A stretch of 5,588 nucleotides of DNA. Source: Rhodospirillales bacterium. Lineage in GTDB: Bacteria; Pseudomonadota; Alphaproteobacteria; Rhodospirillales; Defluviicoccaceae. How positions within the stretch are numbered: the stretch's first letter is position 1; every line of letters begins with the position of its first letter. This document shows positions 1-5,588 of this stretch, in pieces. The DNA lies in contig JAHCKI010000176.1 of the NCBI GenBank assembly GCA_026125865.1, positions 1 through 5,588 of the forward strand. The letters are read 5' to 3'. A program made the position numbers and the translations under genes. The notes under the pieces were generated by a model that was given only the letters and a program-made list of their open reading frames with translations, made no database searches and was not told where the DNA came from.

Positions 1-752
1 AAAACGGTAAGTCTATCCCCATCGCCATCTTCAAACCGCTTCATCGCAATGATCGGTTGATCGTCCGAGATCCCGATGGAGTCATCAAAATTCAACTGGT
101 CGGCGGCAAACAACTGACCGTCACCCATGCCCAGTCGCCCCGTGGTTTGGTGGGGGAAGCAGCCGGAATCACGCAGGCAGGCAGCCTGCTTGCGGAAGTG
201 GGCGCGCAGCTGACGGCGTGGGCGGACTGGAACACGACGGTGGTCAGCGCCCGCATTCGCGGCGGTGGCGACGCGGCGCTGGATATGCCGTTGATCCGGC
301 ATCCCCTGCCCGAAATGGCGGCAGGCGATCGCCAATTGACGCTCGCCTGGGTCGGCGGCACACCCCCGTTCGGCATTCGCCTGGTTCGAAATACGGACGG
401 CGACGTTGTCGTCGATGAACAAGGCCTCGATCACCGACGCATCGACGCGCGTGACGTGGCCATGACAACGGGTGGTTACACCATCGACATCGCGGACGGC
501 ACGGGCGAAACGCTCAAACGCACCTTCACCGTGGTGGACCCGCCGCTGGTGCCTGCCCCTCCCGCCGATTTGGCGTCGGAGGGCATGTCCGCCGACATGC
601 GTGCGGCGGCTGCCGCGGCTTGGCTTGCGGGCGAGGATGACGGCCGCTGGGCTTTGGAAGCGTTCCAACAAATCGGGCCATTGGCGGAATCTTACGAACC
701 GGCCCGTCTGTTGGGTCAAGCACTCATCCACGGCACGTTCGCGCGGCCCTGA
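1..752 (+). CDS. Hypothetical protein, C-terminal part (5' end outside window); beta-rich, FecR-like/Ig-like features
   Basis: This reading frame is open to the left edge (first full codon at 3) and stops with TGA at 750-752, leaving 249 visible residues. The TTG at 57 could be called a start, but coding-like sequence (GKSIPIAIFKPLHRNDRL) precedes it, so the gene very probably begins outside the window. Residues about 15-45 read as short beta strands with a 'L..nDrl.v.dpdG.i.i.l..Gk.l.v' pattern, reminiscent of FecR-like domains. Residues about 111-178 (LTLAWVGGTPPFGIRLV to the GGYTIDIAD turn and FTVVDPP) look like an Ig-like beta sandwich. A proline-rich hinge (PPLVPAPPAD) leads to an alanine-rich helical end (about 193-245). 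No catalytic motif is visible. It converges on the TPR-CHAT gene. I do not recognise a named family; an envelope or accessory role is inference. That the frame is a real gene is much surer than any function. Confidence 0.75.
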   Translation, partial: NGKSIPIAIFKPLHRNDRLIVRDPDGVIKIQLVGGKQLTVTHAQSPRGLVGEAAGITQAGSLLAEVGAQLTAWADWNTTVVSARIRGGGDAALDMPLIRHPLPEMAAGDRQLTLAWVGGTPPFGIRLVRNTDGDVVVDEQGLDHRRIDARDVAMTTGGYTIDIADGTGETLKRTFTVVDPPLVPAPPADLASEGMSADMRAAAAAAWLAGEDDGRWALEAFQQIGPLAESYEPARLLGQALIHGTFARP

Positions 753-788
753 TACGTCGCGATGACGGGTAAGGGCGCGGCGCCGTTG

Positions 789-890
789 CCCTCACCCCGA
801 CCCTCTCCCGCAAGCGGGAGAGGGAGAAAAGGATTCCCCTCGCCCGCAAAGCGGGAGAGGGAGGGACCCGCGTCAGCGGGAGGGTGAGGG
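789..890. repeat. Compound palindromic (REP-like) element, three hairpins in one outer stem; possible bidirectional terminator
   Basis: Outer arms CCCTCACCC (789-797) and GGGTGAGGG (882-890) are perfect reverse complements. Between them lie three hairpins. The first has arms CCCTCTCCCGC (801-811) and GCGGGAGAGGG (814-824), a perfect match. The second has arms 837-847 and 851-861, the same sequence with one mismatch (842 against 856). The third has arms CCCGC (867-871) and GCGGG (876-880). The block GCGGGAGAGGG occurs twice exactly (814-824, 851-861) and once truncated (876-884). It sits between two convergent genes and ends four bases from the stop codon of the minus-strand gene. Such elements are common between proteobacterial genes. 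Its place suggests shared transcription termination or mRNA 3'-end protection. T-tracts are weak: only TCCTTTTCT follows the second hairpin on the minus strand. Confidence 0.8.
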
Positions 891-894
891 TAAT

Positions 895-3621
895 CTATCG
901 CCAATTGCCCATCAGGATGAACGGCGCCCAATAGAAGGGATGGGCGTAGGTGTCCGAGCGGAGAAATTCGATCTGGGTCGCCTGTAGGGCCGCGGCTTTG
1001 GTCTGTCCTTTGGCCTGACGTTGGTCGTACAGGGTGGCCATGAACTGGGCGGTGCTTTCATCCGCGACCGGCCACAGCGTCGCCAATACCGACTGGGCGC
1101 CCTGCTGCTGGGCGAGCCAGCCGAAGCTCTCGATTTCCCGGCCGTCGGCGCCCGACCCGCCAAGGGCCGTTTCGCAGGCCGACAGGGTCAGCAGTTCGAC
1201 GCTGTTGAAATCCAGATCCAGGTCGAGAATGTGCGCGAGGCTCATTTCGGTGCCGTCACCCAATAGCAGAAAGGAGTTTCGTTCCGTGCCCGGCCGGAAC
1301 ACGAAATGGCTGGCCACATGCAGAACGGGGAACTCGGCGTCGAGCACGTCGATGACCGCCTCCTCGGTGAACGCGGTGTCCAGGTAAACGACCCCGGGAA
1401 GGACCCCCTGATCATCGGCGTTGTCCGTTCGAACGATGGAGTCGAGTTCGGCCGCGACCGAGGGCAGGGGTGAGAAATTGCCAACCGCCCGCGTGACACC
1501 CAATCCCGCCAGTCTCCATTCATCGGAGGGCGAGTCGAGCAGCTTGCTTTCGGCGGCCTCAGTGAAGAGCGCGATCCGATAGTCTTCGGCGAGGTATCGC
1601 TCGCCGTCGTGTAACGCGGCCATGGGGACGTAGCGCAGAACATCGTCCAGCGAGAACATCAACGTGCGCACCCCTGCTTGCTTCAGGTCCTGCGCGATCG
1701 GCGCCAGGACGAGGTCATAGAGCGCCTTCGCCGGCGGTAAGGGGTCGCCGTCGGGGTTCTGAACGGCTTCACGCAAGGCATGGACCCGTTGGTTCAGGAC
1801 CGAGCGTTGGACGTCGACCGTGCGGACGATCTGGACACGGGTGGTGGTCAGGATCGCATGGATTTTATCGTCGGTGACCAGATAATGGACGAGGGCGACG
1901 TCGTTGCCCAATTTTCGCAACGTTCCTTGCAGCGACTTCAGGGACTTGAGGTTCTTTTCACCGATCTCCATGGCGCGATGCTTGCTGACCCGCTTGATTT
2001 CGCTGTCGATCTCGGCGAGGAAGCGGCGGTACGCCTGTTTGGCGACACCGAGATCGGCGCGAACCTGTTCCATGCGCGCCTCTTCGGCGTCCGTAAGGCC
2101 TTGTCGCTTTCGCAGTTTCAACCGTTCGAAATCGCGGCCGATGGATGCCAGTTGAGTGTTGATCTCAGCATAGCGGCCAAGCCAGGTTTCTTCAGCCGGG
2201 GTTAGGTCGGCGGTGGTGGTGCGGATGGCGCCTCTGCCGGCGTCGCGCCGAACGAAATCGTAGCGTTCCTGTTCCTTGAGCATGGTCAGGACTTGCTGGG
2301 CTTCGGGCAGGCGCCCCTGTTCGACGAGCATGGAAGCCAGGAAACGAAAAGCGGTTTCCCGCTCCAACACGAAACCCTGCTGTAGTCCTTGTTCCATGCC
2401 GGAAATGTCGGCGCGAAGGCCCTGAATGATATTAACGGCCTGCTTACCGTGGATGATCGCCGCGTCGAGATTGCCGCTGCGTGCGAGCACCAGGCTGTAT
2501 ATGACGAGCCCGTTCCATTCCAATTCCCTGAGCAAGTGAAGCTGCGGCGAGGACAAGGCGCTTTCGCTCAGTTCCTTGGCGCGCGCCACGTCGCCGATGG
2601 TCAGATTGAGTGTGGCGAGGTGGAGTTTGGCCAACAAGGAGCGGTAGTTGTCGGGACCGAGAACCTTTTCGTAGGAGTCGAGCGCCCGCTGCATGAACTC
2701 GGCGGCTTGTCGCGGATCATTTTGCATGAGCCGGAGCATGCCGACGAACAACAGGCTGTCGCCGGTAAACCCGTGCTCCGGTCCAAAGTTCTTCATGTTG
2801 ATGTCGAGCGCGCGCCTGGCGTACCTCTCCGCCGTTTCGAGGTCGCCTCGATTGCGGTAAACGAAAGCCAACGCGTTGATGCTGCTTGCCGTAATGGTGT
2901 GATCGGGGCCGAGGGCGGCCTCCCGGATTTCCAAGGCTTGGCGATAGTAGTGCTCGGACCGATCAAGGTCGCCGAGGCTGCTGTACAGGGCGCCGAGATA
3001 GGAATGGCTATCGGCCGGGCTCGGATAACGGTTGCTGACCTCGCGGGCCTCGTTGTCGACCGCGACCAAGAGCAGTTCTTCGGCTTCGGCGTAACGCCCT
3101 TGGCTTAACAGGAGTCCGGCCAAATAGACTTGAGAATCGGCCGTGTCCGGATGATCGGGTCCGAGCACCTTGGTGCGGAGTCTCAGCGCGCGCCGGAACG
3201 ATTCCTCGGCGCGGTCGATTTGTCCCGTCACCTGATAGAGAAACCCCATGAGGTTGATGGTCTCGATGGTGTCGGGGTGTTCCGGTCCAAGGGCCTTGGT
3301 GCGGATGGCCAGCGCCCGCTCGAAATAATCGTTGGCGCGGGCGAAATCGTTGAGGGTGTATGCGTAGAGAACGGCGAGGCCGTTGTAGGCTTCGGCCATG
3401 TACGGGTGATCGGGGCCGAGATCCTCCTCCATTTCGGCCATCGCGGTTTCGACGAGGGGGATGATTTCGGCCGTTCGACCCTGCTTGTAGAGTTCCTCGG
3501 CTTGATTTCGAACCTTCAGGACCTTGATGTACACGCAACCGGTCGGTGCAAGTAGCACCGAACCCAGGACGACGATTACAAGGACGGAGGCGATGGAGGT
3601 GGCAACGGTTCTTCTGGCCAA
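895..3621 (-). CDS. TPR-CHAT protein: exported or lipid-anchored caspase-like (CHAT domain) protease with kinesin-light-chain-type TPRs
   Basis: A 908-residue protein. Residues 1-28 are a basic n-region (ARR) and a hydrophobic stretch (about 10-25), followed by APTG-Cys29. This resembles a lipoprotein signal with an atypical lipobox (Pro at -3); a plain membrane anchor is the alternative. Residues about 36-345 hold TPRs with LGP(D/E)H signatures starting at 68, 111, 153, 237, 279 and 321; more divergent helical repeats run to about 450. Residues about 476-565 are charged and coiled-coil-like. The CHAT domain fills about 575-908: His772 in HVASHF and Cys816 in LSACETALGG are the expected catalytic pair, followed by GAQSVLATLWPVAD and the closing HPFYWAPFILMG. 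CHAT proteins are caspase/separase-related peptidases, and TPRs bind partners. The start is TTG (3619-3621), because an in-frame TGA lies at 3631-3633 and no ATG or GTG precedes the signal-like segment; a weak GAGA lies about 8 bases upstream. Family assignment is firm; substrate and role are unknown. Confidence 0.93.
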   Translation of the reverse strand: MARRTVATSIASVLVIVVLGSVLLAPTGCVYIKVLKVRNQAEELYKQGRTAEIIPLVETAMAEMEEDLGPDHPYMAEAYNGLAVLYAYTLNDFARANDYFERALAIRTKALGPEHPDTIETINLMGFLYQVTGQIDRAEESFRRALRLRTKVLGPDHPDTADSQVYLAGLLLSQGRYAEAEELLLVAVDNEAREVSNRYPSPADSHSYLGALYSSLGDLDRSEHYYRQALEIREAALGPDHTITASSINALAFVYRNRGDLETAERYARRALDINMKNFGPEHGFTGDSLLFVGMLRLMQNDPRQAAEFMQRALDSYEKVLGPDNYRSLLAKLHLATLNLTIGDVARAKELSESALSSPQLHLLRELEWNGLVIYSLVLARSGNLDAAIIHGKQAVNIIQGLRADISGMEQGLQQGFVLERETAFRFLASMLVEQGRLPEAQQVLTMLKEQERYDFVRRDAGRGAIRTTTADLTPAEETWLGRYAEINTQLASIGRDFERLKLRKRQGLTDAEEARMEQVRADLGVAKQAYRRFLAEIDSEIKRVSKHRAMEIGEKNLKSLKSLQGTLRKLGNDVALVHYLVTDDKIHAILTTTRVQIVRTVDVQRSVLNQRVHALREAVQNPDGDPLPPAKALYDLVLAPIAQDLKQAGVRTLMFSLDDVLRYVPMAALHDGERYLAEDYRIALFTEAAESKLLDSPSDEWRLAGLGVTRAVGNFSPLPSVAAELDSIVRTDNADDQGVLPGVVYLDTAFTEEAVIDVLDAEFPVLHVASHFVFRPGTERNSFLLLGDGTEMSLAHILDLDLDFNSVELLTLSACETALGGSGADGREIESFGWLAQQQGAQSVLATLWPVADESTAQFMATLYDQRQAKGQTKAAALQATQIEFLRSDTYAHPFYWAPFILMGNWR
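2587..3516 (-). repeat. Imperfect 126-bp (42-residue) coding repeats encoding the TPR array
   Basis: The encoded LGP(D/E)H signature begins at residues 111, 153, 237, 279 (as FGPEH) and 321, all multiples of exactly 42 residues apart. The slot expected at residue 195 is degenerate (NRYPSPADSHS). A further copy at residue 68 is offset by one extra residue. In DNA the signature starts near 3291, 3165, 2913, 2787 and 2661 on the minus strand. The 42-residue period is that of kinesin-light-chain-type TPRs. The copies differ substantially, so this is an old array and not a recent tandem expansion. Confidence 0.75.
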
Positions 3622-3741
3622 CGACGTGTCTCATTTGTCTGGTTTTCTCTCTATGTTAGCGCAGAAATAGATCGAATACACGTACAACGTGTTGACAGTG
3701 TCGCTGAATTCAAAAGCCTAGAGTTCGTGAACGGAGACTAC
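3622..3741. promoter_or_regulatory. 120-bp intergenic region upstream of the TPR-CHAT gene; two small palindromes, no clear promoter
   Basis: This gap separates the VWA gene stop from the TPR-CHAT start, both on the minus strand. It is richer in A+T than its surroundings. It holds ACACG-TACAA-CGTGT (3678-3692), a 5-bp inverted repeat with a 5-bp spacer, and GACA-G-TGTC (3694-3702) directly beside it; GTTC-GT-GAAC lies at 3723-3732. The best minus-strand -10-like box is TAACAT (3658 to 3653), about 32 bases before the TTG start, but it has no good -35 partner at 16-18 bases. No convincing terminator follows the VWA gene, so read-through from the upstream operon is possible. A promoter or operator role is inference. 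Confidence 0.35.
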
Positions 3742-4917
3742 CTACCGGCTGAGTTCACGCATGGCGCGGTCGAGACCGTCGAGAGTGAGGGGGTACATGC
3801 GGTTCGCCATCAACTGCCGCATGACCTGCACCGACTGGGTCAGGGTCCACCAGCTTTCCGAGGTGGGATTGAGCCATACCGCCCGCGGATAGACGCCGAG
3901 CAGCCTTTCCATCCAATGAAAGCCGGGTTCGTCGTTCCAGTGCTCCACCGAGCCGCCGGGAACCATGATCTCGTACGGGCTCATGGACGCATCGCCGACG
4001 AATATGACTTTGTAATCATGCGGGTAGGTGTGCAGCACATCCCAGGTGGCGACGCCTTCGTCGTGACGGCGGCCGTTGTCGCGCCATACCCTCTCGTACA
4101 GGCAATTGTGGAAATAGAAATACTCCAGGTGCTTGAACTCCGAGCGCGCGGCCGAGAACAATTCCTCGCAAGCCTGCACATAAGGATCCATGGACCCGCC
4201 GACATCGAAGAACAGAAGCACCTTGACGGCGTTGTGGCGCTCGGGGCGCAGGCGCAGGTCGAGATAGGCCCGGCGGGCTGTCGCCGATATGGTCTCCGGC
4301 AGGTCCAGTTCCGTCGCCGCCCCCTGGCGAGCGAAGCGGCGCAATCGCCGCAACGCCACCTTGATGTTGCGCGTACCCAACTCCACCGACGAGTCCAGGT
4401 TCTTGAATTCGCGGCGGTCCCACACCTTGACGGCACGAAAGTTCCGGTTCTGGTTCTGACCGATGCGTACGCCCTCGGGATTATAGCCCCAGGCGCCGAA
4501 AGGCGAAGTGCCGGCGGTGCCGATCCATTTCGAGCCGCCCTGGTGGCGCTCCTTCTGCTCGGCGAGGCGTTTCTTGAGGGTTTCCATCAGTTTGTCCCAG
4601 CCGCCGAGGGCCTGGATCTGCGCCTTTTCTTCCTCGCTGAGCGTTCGCTCGACCAGCTTTCGCAGCCATTCCTCCGGAACCTCGTGGGTCTCGCCCTCGG
4701 CCGGCGGTTCCAGGGCCTTGAACACCTTGCCGAACACCCGGTCGAACTTGTCCAGGTTGGTCTCGTCCTTCACCAGACAGGATCGCGACAGGTAGTAGAA
4801 GTCGTCCACACTGTAATCGGCGAGCCCGGTATCCATGGCCTCGATCAAGGTGAGATACTCACGCAAACTGACCGGCAACTTGGCTTTTTTTAGTTCAAGA
4901 AAGAAGTCGACGAACAT
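3742..4917 (-). CDS. VWA domain-containing CoxE-like protein (partner of MoxR AAA+ ATPase)
   Basis: A 391-residue protein of the CoxE-like VWA family. The N-terminal part (about 1-130) is helical and charged (DFFLELKKAKLPVSLREYL at the start). A glycine-rich link (about 127-160, GTSPFGAWGYNPEG) and a basic stretch (about 185-197) precede the VWA domain (about 230-391). Strand KVLLFFDVGGSM carries the metal-site motif at 238-242: Asp238 and Ser242 are present, but the usual first Ser is Gly240. Asp309 in VIFVGDASMSP is a candidate further metal ligand. VWA proteins of this type work with a MoxR ATPase in metallocentre insertion or complex remodelling; CoxE of CO dehydrogenase maturation is the named example. 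The ATG at 4915-4917 has GCGGA eight bases upstream (4926-4930). It follows the ATPase stop by 18 bases, so the two are almost certainly one operon. No CO dehydrogenase genes are in the window, so coxE is not assigned. Confidence 0.9.
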   Translation of the reverse strand: MFVDFFLELKKAKLPVSLREYLTLIEAMDTGLADYSVDDFYYLSRSCLVKDETNLDKFDRVFGKVFKALEPPAEGETHEVPEEWLRKLVERTLSEEEKAQIQALGGWDKLMETLKKRLAEQKERHQGGSKWIGTAGTSPFGAWGYNPEGVRIGQNQNRNFRAVKVWDRREFKNLDSSVELGTRNIKVALRRLRRFARQGAATELDLPETISATARRAYLDLRLRPERHNAVKVLLFFDVGGSMDPYVQACEELFSAARSEFKHLEYFYFHNCLYERVWRDNGRRHDEGVATWDVLHTYPHDYKVIFVGDASMSPYEIMVPGGSVEHWNDEPGFHWMERLLGVYPRAVWLNPTSESWWTLTQSVQVMRQLMANRMYPLTLDGLDRAMRELSR

Positions 4918-4925
4918 TTACTGTG

Positions 4926-4930
4926 TCCGC
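4926..4930 (-). promoter_or_regulatory. Weak ribosome binding site of the VWA gene
   Basis: GCGGA on the minus strand lies eight bases before the ATG at 4915-4917. It falls in the 18-base gap after the upstream ATPase stop and supports that start. The match to the Shine-Dalgarno core is partial. Confidence 0.4.
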
Positions 4931-4935
4931 AATTG

Positions 4936-5588
4936 CTAACGCCCTTCCCGGCGCGCCAGGAAGGCGAGGCGCTCGAACAGGTGGATGTCTTGTTCGTTTT
5001 TCAGGAGCGCGCCGTAAAGGGGCGGGATGACCTGCTTGCTGTCCTTGGAGCGCAGGGCTTCCGGCGGGATGTCTTCGACCAGCAACAGCTTGATCCAGTC
5101 CAGCAACTCCGATGTGGACGGCTTCTTTTTCAACCCCGGTACGTCGCGAACCTCGAAGAACGCGTTCAAGGCCTCACGCACCAGGCGTTTCTGAATGCCG
5201 GGGAAGTGGACCTCGACGATATCCAGCATGGTGTCGTGATCGGGAAAGCGGATGTAGTGGAAAAAGCACCGACGCAGGAATGCGTCCGGAAGTTCCTTTT
5301 CGTTGTTGGAGGTGATGATGACGATCGGCCGGTGGCGGGCGACGATGGTCTCCTTGGTCTCGTAGACATGGAACTCCATGCGGTCCAGTTCGAGCAACAG
5401 GTCGTTGGGGAACTCGATGTCGGCCTTGTCGATCTCGTCGATGAGCAGCACCGGCCGCTGATCCGTCTCGAACGCCTCCCACAATTTGCCGCGGACGATG
5501 TAGTTGGCGATGTCGTGCACGCGGGAGTCGCCGAGCTGGGAATCCCGAAGGCGCGCCACCGCGTCGTATTCGTACAGACCCTGCTGCG
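4936..5588 (-). CDS. MoxR-family AAA+ ATPase, C-terminal part (5' end outside window)
   Basis: The frame stops with TAG at 4936-4938 and stays open through the right edge (216 full codons visible). The GTG at 5557-5559 could be called a start, but conserved-looking sequence (QQGLYEYDAVARLRDSQLG) crosses it, so the true start lies further right. Numbering from the first visible codon, Walker B is PVLLIDEIDKAD with Asp50-Glu51. Sensor 1 is ITSNNEKELPDAFLRR with Asn94-Asn95, and Arg105-Arg106 are the likely arginine-finger region. The lid domain follows (about 115-216). The Walker A P-loop is expected outside the window. MoxR ATPases form hexameric rings that use ATP to remodel or mature a client, usually presented by a VWA partner; here the next gene, 18 bases downstream, encodes that partner. 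The client cannot be read from this window. Confidence 0.92.
   Translation of the reverse strand, partial: QQGLYEYDAVARLRDSQLGDSRVHDIANYIVRGKLWEAFETDQRPVLLIDEIDKADIEFPNDLLLELDRMEFHVYETKETIVARHRPIVIITSNNEKELPDAFLRRCFFHYIRFPDHDTMLDIVEVHFPGIQKRLVREALNAFFEVRDVPGLKKKPSTSELLDWIKLLLVEDIPPEALRSKDSKQVIPPLYGALLKNEQDIHLFERLAFLARREGR

Noticed and set aside
789..890. CRISPR-like reading of the repeated GCGGGAGAGGG blocks
   Set aside because: Only two full copies and one truncated copy exist, spacing is irregular, the blocks are arms of hairpins, and no cas gene is present.
2389..3108. Plus-strand frame of 239 residues opposite the TPR array
   Set aside because: It mirrors the repeated TPR coding sequence on the other strand and shows no domain of its own.
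3008..3634. Long minus-strand frame (208 residues) starting at an ATG and overlapping the TPR-CHAT N-terminal region
   Set aside because: Its translation is low-complexity, rich in Arg, Pro and Gly with no domain, and it lies fully within the well supported TPR frame; it is a shadow of GC-rich coding sequence.
3692..3697. Perfect TTGACA (-35 consensus) on the plus strand
   Set aside because: No acceptable -10 box lies 16-18 bases downstream (AGCCTA/GCCTAG), and no plus-strand gene follows it.
3722..3733. Possible intrinsic terminator after the VWA gene (GTTC-AC-GAAC, then CTTTTG on the minus strand)
   Set aside because: The stem is only four base pairs with a two-base loop, and the T-run is short and not adjacent.
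3727..4893. Plus-strand frame of 388 residues opposite the VWA gene
   Set aside because: It is the antisense shadow of the VWA gene, whose product has a clear family assignment, conserved motifs, a ribosome site and an operon partner.

Overview
The window is GC-rich bacterial DNA with dense, long genes. It most likely comes from a proteobacterium. The reasons are the MoxR/CoxE-type gene pair, the lipoprotein-like TPR-CHAT protein, and an intergenic palindromic repeat of the CCCTCTCCCGC/GCGGGAGAGGG kind that is common between proteobacterial genes. The sequence alone does not allow a finer placement.

Layout from left to right. (1) The 3' end of a plus-strand gene of unknown function (ends at 752), with a FecR-like/beta-rich part, a likely Ig-like beta domain and a helical C-terminus. 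(2) A convergent intergenic gap (753-894), mostly filled by a compound palindrome (789-890) in which three hairpins sit inside one outer 9-bp stem. (3) A large minus-strand gene (895-3621) for a 908-residue protein: N-terminal membrane anchor or lipoprotein signal, six to seven kinesin-light-chain-type TPRs with a 42-residue period, a charged coiled-coil-like linker, and a C-terminal CHAT (caspase-like) domain with the His/Cys pair intact. (4) A 120-bp gap with two small palindromes. (5) A minus-strand gene (3742-4917) for a CoxE-type von Willebrand A protein. (6) Eighteen bases upstream of it, the C-terminal part of a MoxR-family AAA+ ATPase, which runs off the right edge.

The ATPase and the VWA protein form a classic two-gene operon, probably a chaperone/assembly module in which the VWA protein recruits or presents a target to the AAA+ ring. 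The TPR-CHAT gene follows on the same strand and may be read through from that operon or have its own promoter. An ATPase/VWA module next to an apparently exported caspase-like protease is the most suggestive arrangement here. The functional link is inference from position only. The plus-strand gene is convergent, so it is not in the same transcript.
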